Shown: positions 10,791 through 21,571 of the stretch, piece after piece
How positions within the stretch are numbered: position 1 is the first letter of the stretch
Layout of the letters: each line of letters opens with the position of its first letter
Position numbers and translations under genes: made by a program
The notes under the pieces: model-generated
Databases searched by the model: none
Told to the model about the DNA's origin: nothing
The model's input: only the letters and a program-made list of their open reading frames with translations
Assembly: GCF_018687715.1 (NCBI RefSeq)
Contig: NC_056766.1
Coordinates: forward strand, 41,015,433-41,079,432
From: Carya illinoinensis
Lineage: Eukaryota > Streptophyta > Magnoliopsida > Fagales > Juglandaceae
DNA length: 64,000 nucleotides
Reading direction: 5' to 3'

Positions 10791-10930
10791 CAAAAAAGAA
10801 AGAGTGAAAATGAGAGTGATCAAAAAAGAAAGAGTGAAAAAGAGATTGAGCAAAAAAGAAAGAGTGAAAAAGAGATTGAGCAAAAAAGAAAGAGTGAGAG
10901 TGAAAATGAGCAAAAAAGAAAGAGTAAGGT
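10770..10930 (+). repeat. 30-bp tandem repeats encoding Lys/Arg/Glu-rich linker
   Basis: Five copies of a 30-bp unit built on CAAAAAAGAAAGAGTGA, encoding QKRKSE followed by an acidic tail (for example KEIE or NESD). They lie in frame between protease and RT in the CRM-like polyprotein. The result is a strongly charged, probably helical linker. The array is almost perfect, unlike the mutated domains on either side, which suggests recent unit turnover. Confidence 0.85.
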
Positions 10931-11053
10931 TAAGAGGGCTTTCTTAGCAGGTCACCCTATGATTTTTCTTGTTTATAAAGAATCTTATCTTAATCTTGAT
11001 GAAACTAACCAGTCTCTTCCTAGTTTGGCTTTTTTTTTTTTTATTGTAGAAAT

Positions 11054-12371
11054 TTGATGATGTATTCCCAGAGGAAATGCCTAATGAGTTGCCACCCATT
11101 AGAGGCATTGAGCATCATATTGATTTTGTGCCGGGGGCTGCTATTCTAAACCGACTAGCTTATAGGAGTAATCCTGAGGAGACAAAGGAGCTTAAGAGGC
11201 AAGTTGAGGATTTGATTAGCAAAGGGTAAGTGAGGGAGAGCATGAGCCCATGTGCAGTGTCAGTGCTACTAGTGCCCAAGAAGGATGGGACGTGGAGGAT
11301 GTGTGTTGATTGCAGGGCGGTCAACAATATTACGGTAAAGTATCGTCATCCCATTCCTAAATTAGATGATATGCTCAATGAATTACATGACTCATATATT
11401 TTCAGTAAAATTGATCTTAAAAGTGGGTACTATCAAATTAGAATGAAAGAGGGTAATGAATGGAAAACTACTTTTAAGACTAAGTATGGGCTTTATGAAT
11501 GGTTGGTTATGCCTTTGGACTTACAAATGTGCCCAGTACTTTCATGAGATTAATGAACCATGTCCTACGTGTGTTCATAGGCAAGTTTGTGGTTGTGTAC
11601 TTTGATGACATCCTAGTGTACAACAAGGACTTAAATGAACATATTGAGCATTTGAGATATGTGTTTGATGTGTTGAGATGTGAAAAGTTGTATACTAATT
11701 TCAAGAAATGTATCTTTTGCATGGAGAAAGTTGTTTTTCTTGGTTATGTTGTTAGTACAAAGGGTATTGAATTGGATGAAGAGAAAGTCAAGGCCATCAA
11801 GGAGTAGCCAACGCTAAAGAGCATCACTGAGGTAAGAAGCTTTCATGGTTTAGCTAGCTTTTATCGGCATTTTGTTAAAGATTTTAGCACCATTCCTGCA
11901 CCACTCACTGAAGTCATTAAAAAGAATGTTGGGTTTCATTGGGGGGCTAATCAAGAGAATGCTTTTGCCACTATTAAAGAAAGGTTGTGCTCTGCACCCT
12001 TGTTAGCATTATCTGATTTTAACAAAACTTTTGAGATTGAATGTGATGCCTCAGGAATAGGGATTGGATCCGTTTTCATGTAGGATAGGCGGCCCATCGC
12101 TTTCTTCAGTGAGAAGCTAAGTGGGGCATCCCTAAAGTACCCTACTTATGACAAAGAGCTTTATGCTCTTGTTCATGCATTAGAGAATTGATAGCACTAC
12201 CTGTGGCTTAGGGAATTTGTGATCCACACCGATCATGAATTATTGAAGCATCTTAAGGGTCAAGGTAAGTTGAATAAGAGGCATGCTAGATAGATGGAAT
12301 ATATTGAGACCTTTCCATATGTCATCCGTTACAAGCAAGGTAAGGAGAACATTATTACCAATGCTTTATCC
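11054..12371 (+). pseudogene. RT and RNase H of CRM-like element
   Basis: RT starts with FDDVFPEEMPNELPPIRGIEH, then [36 protein letters not shown], and the catalytic box YFDD, followed by VVFLGYVVS. The connection and RNase H follow with [46 protein letters not shown] and [12 protein letters not shown], ending at NALS where the LINE is inserted. A frameshift near 11510 and TAA/TAG codons at about 11227, 11806, 12080, 12189 and 12290 break it. A run of 14 T at about 11028-11041 lies just before the domain. It would copy element RNA to DNA and degrade the RNA strand. Confidence 0.85.
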
Positions 12372-12659
12372 TTTTTTTTTTTTTTAGAAGAGTCGGTAGC
12401 TACACACATAGCAGCCCCATACCAAGTTTATTAATAAACCCTCACTTGTGGCGGAGGAAAACCGTGGTAAAATCGTACACTTGGGGGTTTACAAGAAAAG
12501 AACACTATACCTACCCCAAAAACCAAGCGTAAATAGAAAGACAAACCAAACAAATAAAACCAACCAGAAACTAGCAAGCCTAAAAACAAACCACAAAAAA
12601 AACCTGAATAAAACACCTGACGCTCTTATTCAGTCCAAAAAAACACCTATTCCGCTTAT

Positions 12660-15600
12660 AGATGAATAGCCGGAAGACCAATTTTATCAACTTTTAGAAT
12701 CCCTTTGAGCAAAAGCGGCACTTCATTGTAAGTGTTCCACGTACCATTATTCTGATTTGAGGCCCAGCGTGCCAAGAAATCTGCTCCTGCATTGCCTTCC
12801 CTATAAATATGTCAAACCTTAACTTCCAAGTTGGCAAGAAGAGTTTGTATCTTTTCCCAATAATCTTCAAGATACCATATACCACATTGCCCTTTTTCTA
12901 GCCGAAGACTATAAAAAAGTGCAGTGAGCTCAGCTTCATTATTGGATCCATTCCCCAGTTCTTTAGCAAAGGCCCAAATAAGACTTCCCTCACCATTTCT
13001 AATTAAACCACTTGCACCTATACGACCCGGATTTCCCAAAGAACTCCCATCTACATTTAATTTAAACCAGCTTGGGAAGGGTTTCATCCATTTCACAATA
13101 CAAGGTCTTTGCCTCTTAACAGGTTTAAACGGAATAGAGAAAAACTTTAGAACTTTTTCATCTCCATCCTTCATCTTTTTTGTAGCACGCAATTGAAGAC
13201 CCACCCAGGTAATGGCAGCCTTGATCGAACCCCACAAAGATCCCATAGAGCTCCCTTTACCTTCCAACGTGCTTTACATCTCCAAACCCAAAGAGACCAA
13301 GTCACAATAATAGGAACAAGAGCAAGTAAAGTACATTTTTGAGTCGAATGAGCAATTCGCCGGAACCATAATTCCATAGTTGCTTTCCATGATCTATTGG
13401 GGTCATAGGGCATCCCCAGCTGTAGAGATACACGTCTCCAGATATCTACTGCTACCAGCCCGTTTGCAAGGACATGATCGTGGTCTTCCACACACCCTTG
13501 ATTGCAACATTCACACTTTGAAGCCAAAGGAATGCCCAAAGAACTAATTCGACTATCAACCATAAGACTAAAGTTAAAGCCTTCCAAGTGGCAATCGAAT
13601 ACTTCTTAGGAAGCGTAGAATGCCAAATCCAAGAAGCCCACTCAGATTTGGGAGCCCGAACACGGAAACAATCCCAAGTCGACTTCGAAGAAAATTCCCC
13701 ATTCAGATTTGGCTTCCAAATCAACAGGTCGTCTCCATCTTTTTGTTCCCCTAGACAATTTAGAACTTCTTCCATTTTGGATTCCCCCACCAAGCCCTGC
13801 AACATGTCCACATCCCACCCATTCTGAAGCCTGCATTCCTTAACTTTAAGAAGGGGACGATTAGATATCTCACAAGAGTTTAAGAGGACACCTGATTTTA
13901 GCCAAAGATCTCGCCAAAAAGAGACATTTCCATCCCGCACCCGCCACCATGAGTGGGCTAAAATCTTCAGAACCATACCCACAACATGTTTCCAAAATAA
14001 AGTGCCTTTCTGATGATCCACCAAAGTCACATGTTTATCTTTCAGGTACTTAGTCTTGAAGAAATTAGCCCATAAAGAATCTCCAGTCAGTAGATTCCAA
14101 GCAATCTATATAAATAAAGAATCTTGAACTTCATCTATTTTCTAGAGACCCAAACCCCCTTCTTGAATTGGAGAGCAAATTTTATGCCAAGCAACCCACT
14201 TATGCTTTTGTTTTCCTTTAGAGAAACCCCAAAAAAAAATACTCATGATCCGGTTTACAACCACCATAACAGCCTTGGGAGCATGCAAACCAGAGAGTAA
14301 ATGAATAGGAATACTAGCAACAACATGCCTCAATAAAAGCAATTGAGCACCAGAAGATAGAAACCGGTTCTACCAACCTTCCAACTTCCGACGAATGCAA
14401 TTCAATAAATCATCAAAATGGGACACTTTGAGCCTACCTACCAAAAGAGGCACACCCAAATATTTAACCGGAAAGAAACCCTCAGAAAAAGATGTCAACA
14501 TCAAAGAGCTCCTCTTCCGAGCAGCAGTGGCATGTTTAGAAAAGAAAATAGATGATTTTTCTTTACTAACCACCTGCTCAGACCAATCTTCATATAAAGC
14601 GAAGTATCTTTGATAGTTTGGAGAGAAGATCTTCTTTCATTTGCAAAGAGTAGAATATCATCAGCATATAATAAATGAGAAACAAGAGGGGTACCTCGAA
14701 GATGTGAGAAAGGAGCAATGGTGCCAAGAGCAAAATTATGCTTTAACAATCTTGAGAGCACCTCTTCAACGAGAATAAATAAATAAGGTAAAAGAGGATC
14801 ACCCTGACGCAAGCCACGACCACTAGAGAAAAAACCTTTTGCAGTACCATTCATAACCACTAAGAACCAAGGAGTCGAAATACAGTTCCTGATCAAATTA
14901 CAGAAACGCAAAGAGAACCCAAAAGGTAGCCATAACATGAATTAAGAAATCCCAGTCTATGCTATTATAAGCCTTGGCCATGTCAATTTTAACGACGACG
15001 TTACCCCCCCTAACCTTCTTATTAATAAAATGTATCATTTCTTGAGCCAAAGAAATATTTTCAAAGATACTTCTCCCAGGAAGAAAGGCACCTTGTTCTG
15101 GAGAGATAATTCTGTTTAAGATGGGAGCCAAACGTCGAACCAAAATTTTAGAGAAGACCTTGTACACAACTGAGCAAGGGCTTATAGGGCGAAATTTATC
15201 AAAATCGTTAGGCTTCTGCATTTTTGGAATGAGAACAATGAAAGAAGCTGAATAAAATCTAGGCATAGGGATTTCAAGGAAAAACTCCCAAACTGCTGCC
15301 ACCACATCAGTTTCAACAATATCCCAGCACGATTTATAGAATCCAAACCCAAATCCATTTGGGCCCGGGCTACTATCAACAGGAATGGAGAACATTGCCT
15401 CTTTAACCTCTTGGATCGAAGGGAGCTGTAGGAGGTTGGAATTTTCCTCCTCAAGAACGGAGTTTTGCACCAGAATCGACAAATTTGGTAAATCTCTAAG
15501 ATCTCTAGCCCGAAGAAAGAACTGAAATAATCCACAGCACCTAAATGAATAGCTTCTGGGGTGACCAAACAAGACCCATCTCGAAGTCTCATTTCATGTA

Positions 15601-16706
15601 CTATAGTCTTGGTTAAAGAAGCAAAAGTTTTAAAGAAATACGCTGAAGCTTCTCCTTTTTCCATCCAACTAAGCTTCACTCGTTGTGACAACCGAGTTTC
15701 TTCTCTTTGCATCCAGATAGCCAGATCTTCCTTGGCCACCAATAAATCCCTCTCCATATCTTCAGAAAACCTATCCTGGAGACTGCTTTCTAATTGTTCA
15801 ATTTGATTCTCCAAATCTTGAATATTCTTTTCCGCTCTCAAAAATATGATGATTCCAATCTTTCAATGCCACTTTCAATCTTTTCAACTTAGAAGCCAGG
15901 CTAAAAAGCCCCATGTTACCAGTCGCGATCCAATTAGTCTTAACGACGTCCCTAAAGTTAGAATGGGACAACCACATTTGCTGGAACTTAAAGGAAGAAG
16001 GACCATAACGAGTGGCCAAGGCCTTTAAAACAAAAGATAATGGGGCATGATCCGAAGTCGATCTTGCCATATACTTGCAACAGGCATCTGGCAATAAATC
16101 TACAGCCACGACATTCATCAAACATCGGTCGAGTTTTGACCAGCTTCTAGCTAAACCCCGTTGACCATTACACCAAGATAAATTACTCCCAATAGATTTC
16201 ATGTCAATGAGTCCACAACTATCAATAAACTCATTAAATTCATCCATGGCAATCCTCAACCTCGGTCTATCACCACGATGTTCCTCCTCCCCACGAATAA
16301 CATTAAAATCACCTAGGCATAACCAAGGTGCATCTTGGACTGCATCTAGCTTTAGCAATCTCCAAAGTTCTCTTCTTTCTAAATGATTACATTTAGCATA
16401 CACCACAGACACAAATATTTGCTACAAATCCATACCCAAAGAAACAATCACATGTTGGGCACTGTAATTAACAACCGACAACTGCAATCCTTCTTTCCAT
16501 AATAGCCAAATTTTACCACCAACACAGAGATTAGAAAAACAATGCTCAAAAGCCAACAATTCTTTCAAACTAGCCAGTTTATGATCATCTGCAAATGGTT
16601 CAGCCAGCATAATAAAATTCAAGCATAACTTTCTAGCCAACTTGCACAACCTTCTCCGAGTTGATCCGAGGCCCCGGATATTCCAAAACATAGGTGAACA
16701 AATCAT
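12660..16706 (-). pseudogene. LINE ORF2: endonuclease, RT, RNase H (frameshifted)
   Basis: Read with frame changes it gives every expected domain in order. The APE-type endonuclease starts MICSPMFWNIRGLG, has CLGDFNVIRG and a TSDHAPLSF motif, and is broken by a stop near 16422. The RT has SPGPNGFGFGFYKS, SPEQGAFLPGR, KIDMAKAYNSIDW, LRQGDPLLPYLF and the catalytic YADD. A Cys/His cluster (C-x-C-C then H-D-H) lies near 13480-13520. RNase H has FKLNVDGSSLGNPG and NNEAELTAL, with the C-terminal YREGNAGADFLARW block in another frame around 12800. Shifts fall near 15840, 15200, 14930, 14560, 14350, 13590, 13270 and 12815. It is non-functional as written. Confidence 0.88.
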
Positions 16707-18215
16707 AAATTCATGCGAACGGGTTTGCTAGGAACCCGAGTTGAACTTCTGAGCAATCTTTCCCCTTTGGCCAAGTTTTTTTCATTTTGTGTATCATTAT
16801 CCGAGAGGTAATCTTTATTTTTACACAGAGGCACCCCACACTCCTTTTCCGGTTCTGACCCACAATCTTCCCTACCTTCTTGTCTCAAAGGGACTAAGCA
16901 CTCTTGGGTCGGATGCCCATCATCCTGAATTTTATGTGAGGACCCTACTAGAGCATCATCCACCACCACAGTGTCCCTTAAAGCTTCAAGCTTGACAGTA
17001 CCAAGAGTACCTATCCACGTGTGATCCCCTGCTATGTTACCAACCTCTGAGCTAGGCGGTTCCAAAACAGGGGAACCATCTTCAGCAACGGCAATACTTA
17101 CCACATCAACATCATTCAAAATCGGCTTATCATACATTTTCGAAATCTAAGTCTTCATCAAATTCGGGCTCAACCTACTGGCATCATCCTCATTATCACA
17201 ACAAGTCTCTTTTTGATCACTAAGCAAATCCAGAATTTTTGCAATTAATAAAGCCTCTTTTTCATGCCTCTCGTTCTCCCCCAGTACAATATTCAGCACA
17301 AGACTTGGCACCTTTTCCTGTCCGATTCCTTCCCCATTAGCAACTTCCTGCAACTCTTTCGAGCCACTATGTCCAGCTTCAACTTCAGTCTGCAGATTCA
17401 CCAATGACCCAGTTTGCCCTTCCGTAATTGGTTGATCCTCTTGATGGTCTTTTACTGTCTACTTCCAAACTTGCATCTATTTATCCCCTTCTTTTAGCTT
17501 CCGGTCCAGTACTTTCTTGGAGCCCTCCTTCCATTTACATAAGTTCAAGTTATGACTCTGCATCTTACATCTAGAACAAAAGGCAGGTAAAGTCTCATAT
17601 ACAACTTCAATATACCAACTCAGCTTGTGATGAGGAGTACCAATCCAGATGCCATGGACAGGGGTTTTTGCAGCATCAACTTCCAAGCATATTCTAGCCC
17701 CATCAGTTTTGGTAGCACAATTGGTTGCATTGTCCCGATGTAGATAGCGACCAATCGGAGCCGTAATTTTTTCAAGTAAGACTCATGATAAAAATTAGGT
17801 GGCAGAGTAGGAAGAAAAACCCATACCGGCACCGTCGATGGCTCCACTTCCTCATCAAAATCTGGGTTCCAATGAAACTCACGGTATGGCACACCATCGA
17901 TGTCTGTTGCTTCCCTAGATAGTGCCTTAACGAAATCACCTTCAGTCGAAAACCGCACAAACACGTTACGCGCCTTTCTCATTGCCGAGACCACAAGTTG
18001 AAATTCCAGCCCCCATCTACTTCGTATGAATCCCCTAATCACATCCAGAGAAGGCCTTTGCTTGAGGAATTTAAGAACCATAGAAAATCTGAAAGGAGCT
18101 GCCGATTTCTCAATCTCCTTTTTGGAAAAAATACACAAAATTCGCCATCTATCAGTTTAGCCGGACGAAACAAGATCTCCACCTCCAGTAAGGGCTGTGG
18201 TGGTTGCGCCACCAT
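16703..18215 (-). pseudogene. LINE ORF1 (RNA-binding, DUF4283-like; frameshifted)
   Basis: Plant L1-type ORF1, the RNA-binding partner of ORF2. I take the ATG at 18215 (MVAQPPQPLLE) because LIDGEFCVFF runs into the KKEIEKSAAPFRFSM block after a one-base slip in a T run near 18130. The DUF4283-like domain continues (LDVIRGFIRSRWGL, VFVRFSTEGDF, VPVWVFLPTLP). A shift near 17690 leads to a zinc knuckle C-x2-C-x4-H-x4-C (CSRCKMQSHNLNLC) at about 17525-17570, then an acidic, low-complexity tail broken near 17404 and 17137. The final TGA at 16705-16703 overlaps the ORF2 ATG. Confidence 0.8.
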
Positions 18216-18305
18216 GTCGGAGAAGGTCCTCGTCCACCCAGACAGCGCCGAAGGCCTAGGGAGACCTCCGGCGTCACCTATACGGCACGCAAGGAGCCCT
18301 AGCAG

Positions 18306-18332
18306 AAAAAAAAAAAAAAAAAAAAAAAAAAA
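18306..18332 (+). repeat. A27 homopolymer in the LINE 5' region
   Basis: An uninterrupted run of 27 A on the plus strand (T on the element strand), 78 bp from the 5' end of the LINE and upstream of its ORF1. It is not the 3' tail, which is at the opposite end. It may be slippage within a U-rich 5' UTR or a remnant of another insertion. Confidence 0.85.
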
Positions 18333-18421
18333 TAGAGTCAAGAGAACCAAAGGGTATTATCGTCCAAGGGTCAAACCTTTTCCCAAAATACCATGGATTT
18401 AGTCCAGCTGATGCTTTATCC

Positions 18422-19847
18422 TGGAGGTATGTACCTCTTACTTCTATGAGTGCTAAAATGCTTGGGTTTGAATATGTGAAAGACATGTATGCCGATGACG
18501 CTGACTTTTCTGATGTGTATATGGCATGTGATAAGGTGGCATTTGGTAAGTTTTACAAGCATGATGGTTACTTGTTTAAAGAAAAAACAAATTGTGTGTG
18601 CCTAATTGTTCTATGCGTGAGTTATTGGTGTGTGAGGCACATAGTGGGGGATTAATGGGACACTTTGGTATCAAGAAAACCTTAGACATATTGCATGGAC
18701 ATTTCTTTTGGCCTAAGATAAAAAGAGACATCAATCGCATTTGTAGCAAGTGCATTACATGTAGAAAGGCAAAATCTAAGGTTTTGCCACATGGGTTGTA
18801 TACACCCATACCCATTCCTAGTGAGTCATGAGTAGACATATCTATGGACTTTGTTTTGGGGCTGCCTAAGACAAAAAGGGGTAGAGATTCTATTTTTTTT
18901 TTTTTTTTGTGGATAGTTTTAGCAAGATGGCACATTTCATTCCATGCCATAAAACAGATGATGCCACAAATATAGCTAACTTGTTTTTCAGGGAGATAGT
19001 GCGACTCCATGGTGTGCCCAGGAGTATCGTTTCTGATAAGGATGTTAAATTCCTTAGCTACTTTTGGAAGGTGTTGTGGGGAAAATTAGGTACTAAGTTA
19101 TTATTTTCCACTACTCGTCACCCACAGACTGATGGTCAGACTGAAGTAGTAAATAGGACGTTAACTCAACTTTTACACACTGTTGTTCATAAGAATTTAA
19201 AGACTTGGGAGGATTGTTTGTCATTTATAGAGTTTGCATATAATAGGACCGTGCATACTACTACTTCATACTTTCCTTTTGAAATTGTTTATAGTTTTAA
19301 TCCACTTACTCCTTTAGACTTGATGTCTTTACCTGTTGATGGCAGGAGTAGCTTGGATGGACAAAAGAATGTGGAGTTGGTGAAGTCACTTCATGAAAGG
19401 GTACGGCTTCAAATTGCCCAGAAGAATGAAAGGGTTGCTTTCCAAGCCAATAAAGGACGAAGACGTGTCATCTTTGAACCAGGAGATTGGGTTTGGGTTC
19501 ACATGCGCAAAGAAATATTCCCAGCCCATAGACAAACTAAGTTGCATCCTCGAGGAGATGGACCTTTCCAAATTCTTAAGAAAATTAATAACAATGCATA
19601 TAAAGTGAATCTTCCAGGTGAGTATAATGTTTCTGCTACCTTCAATGTTTTTGATCTTTTTCCTTTTGATGTAGGTGAAGATTTGAGGTCGAATTCTTTT
19701 GGGGAGAGGGGGAATGATGGGAACCAAGGTGGAGGTAGCCTTAAAGATCCTTTGCAAGTTCTAGATGGCCAATTACAAAATCAAGAGCCAAGAAGATCAA
19801 GGAAGCAATGCAAGGATTGGTGCAAACCACTTGGAATGAAGCTATGA
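18422..19847 (+). pseudogene. integrase of CRM-like element, reading into 3' LTR
   Basis: Inserts element cDNA into the chromosome in functional copies. The HHCC zinc finger is visible (H in EAHSGGLMGHFG, then CSKCITC). The catalytic core has the three acidic positions in VDISMDFVLGLP, IVSDKDVKFLSYFW and HPQTDGQTEVVNRTL. The C-terminal GPFQILKKINNNAYKVNLP block follows. A frame change at about 18595, a TGA at 18829-18831 and a T16 run near 18893-18908 break it, the last where the family normally reads FVVVD. Downstream of DPLQVLDG a shift restores ITKSRAKKIKEAMQGLVQ inside the 3' LTR, resembling the CR motif of CRM integrases. Confidence 0.85.
19701..19714 (+). other. Polypurine tract of CRM-like element
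   Basis: GGGGAGAGGGGGAA directly before the 3' LTR start TGATGG. It would prime plus-strand DNA synthesis. It lies inside the coding frame of the integrase tail, as expected if the ORF runs into the LTR. Confidence 0.85.
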
Positions 19848-20498
19848 AGAGCCAAACACTCAAGATGAGCTTGAAGGAAGGAGAACCAGAGTTTTGATCC
19901 ACTTTATACAAGCTGTGGAAGACATGACTTAGAGATAGGGCTTATTGTTGTTAATGCTTTCAATTTATTATTAATTTAGAATAAGTGGGTTTGAGGATGC
20001 TTAGCCCACATATGTCATATTTCTAATGAGCTAGGGTTTTTGGGTAGGCCTTGTATTTTGGCCAATGGCATATTTGGAAAGTTATTATTTTATGTGAATT
20101 AGGGTTTTAGAAATACTGTAGCTACTGTTCACGCTACAGTACCGTGTCACTATTCACTTAGGATTTTTGGGGATTGTTATTTAAACCACTTGTAGCCTCA
20201 TTTGAGAAAGTTAGACAATATTGAATTTTCATTGTGAGTTAAGTTTACTCCTCTTGTTCTTGATTGAACTTCTGAACTTATCAAAGGTAAATCACAACCT
20301 TTGTGGCGTTCTTCCTTGTAATCTGGGTTCTTGAGATGAGTTCTTCAACAGGTCTAGATTTTAATATAATCTAGGTTCTTGAAACGAGATCTCAATGGAT
20401 CTAGATTCTCTATTCATATACTTGAGTTTAGCTTTCTTGAGTTTGTTTTTTCAATATTGTTATTGGGTCTCAAAGTAAGTCGATTGGGCTTTACATCA
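19715..20498 (+). repeat. 3' LTR of CRM-like element
   Basis: 784-bp partner of 7555-8341 with many substitutions and small indels, so the insertion is not recent. It starts TGATGGGAACC and ends TTTACATCA. Its first 150 bp encode the integrase C-terminal tail. Confidence 0.9.
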
Positions 20499-21387
20499 TT
20501 AAGACTCTCAATTCTAATATAGGCTATATAGTTATAACTAATACTAATATCTATATTAATACTAATAATGTATAATATAGTTATACTAACTGATTGATTC
20601 AACATAACTAATATTACTAATATAATATAGTTATACTAAATTACCAATAGTCTAATACTAATACTATTATATAGTTATATTAATCATAAATTCATAATAA
20701 CTAAATCATTATAAGTTTATAACTATATATATTTAGTATCAATGTATTATTATATTTTTTAGTGTATTACTATTAACTATAATATATAATACTGGTATAT
20801 ATTAATATATTAACATATTATAAGAGTTATAGTATAAATTATAATATATCATATATGTATAAATTTATAATAGTATTAGTATAGTTAACTTAATATGTAA
20901 TATGTTAGTATTAAATCACTATAACTACATAGAGTATTAGTAATATAGTATTTAATATAACTACATAGAGTATTAGTATAACTACATAGAGAGTATTAGT
21001 ATAACTACATAGAGGATTAGTAATAAGAGTATTACTATTATTTAATATAGTATTACATAGTGTGATAGAATATTAATAAATGTGTGGGGTTTGAAGAGAT
21101 ATAGTAATACTAGTATATTATATATAGTATTACTATTATTACATATAATTATTAGTTATAGTATTAGTACTAGTGTGTTATTAGTTATAATAAATAAGTT
21201 AATAACTATTACTAATTTACTATATACTAATAGACTAATAGTATTAGCGTATTACTAATATATATATATATATATACATATATAATAGTATACTATATGT
21301 ATTTATATATATATTAAATATATCACAATAACATTACATAAGTATTAAACAAAATGCCATTGGATTTTTTTTTATTAAAAAAAAGAA

Positions 21388-21432
<45 letters not shown>

Positions 21433-21563
21433 TAGGGTGGACCAACCGGACTGGATAGTCCCGAATGGGATCAGACCGGCCCGGTCCAAGGTGGGAAAAC
21501 CCTGTACCGAATAAGCCCGATCTGGTCCACAAAATCTCCCCGACCGGACCAAACTCTCCCTTA
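20499..21563. mobile_element. hAT-like AT-filled element, right half
   Basis: Continues the A/T repeat phrases of 6400-7554 (variants of TATAGTTATACTAAT and TATTAGTATAACTACATAGAG), then a (GA)n run, then 130 bp of GGTCC/GGACC-rich subterminal DNA ending ACTCTCCCTTA at 21563. The inverted complement of this end (TAAGGGAGAGTTTGG) resembles the left end (TAGGGGTGAGATTTGG). The adjacent GTAAGAAC (21564-21571) matches GTAAGAGC at 6278-6285 in 7 of 8 positions. Confidence 0.7.
21391..21430. repeat. (GA)n microsatellite
   Basis: Forty bases of perfect AG dinucleotide repeat inside the right half of the AT-filled hAT-like element, next to its GC-rich end. Confidence 0.95.
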
Positions 21564-21571
21564 GTAAGAAC

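Larger units (their letters stand above)
12372..18410 (-). mobile_element. Full-length L1-type LINE inserted in CRM-like element
   Basis: A 6-kb minus-strand LINE flanked by the duplication ATGCTTTATCC (12361-12371 and 18411-18421), possibly 12 bp if a following T is counted. The 3' poly(A) appears as 14 T on the plus strand from 12372. ORF1 (18215-16703) and ORF2 (16706-12660) are both recognisable but carry several frameshifts. The ORF1 stop and ORF2 start overlap as ATGA. Removing the element rejoins the gypsy RNase H end (NALS) to its continuation (WRYVPL), confirming the insertion point. The 5' untranslated region contains a 27-bp A tract on the plus strand (18306-18332). Confidence 0.92.
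7555..20498 (+). mobile_element. CRM-like Ty3/gypsy retrotransposon (degenerate, interrupted)
   Basis: Complete in outline: 5' LTR 7555-8341 (787 bp), primer binding site from 8344, gag, protease, RT, RNase H and integrase in Ty3/gypsy order, polypurine tract 19701-19714 and 3' LTR 19715-20498 (784 bp). Both LTRs begin TGATGGGAA and end ACATCA. The integrase reading continues into the 3' LTR, an arrangement described for centromeric CRM chromoviruses. The LTRs differ at many positions and pol has many stops, so this is an old insertion. The 5-bp flanks (TCTAA left, TTAAG right) do not match. A LINE (12372-18410) splits it between RNase H and integrase. Confidence 0.85.
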
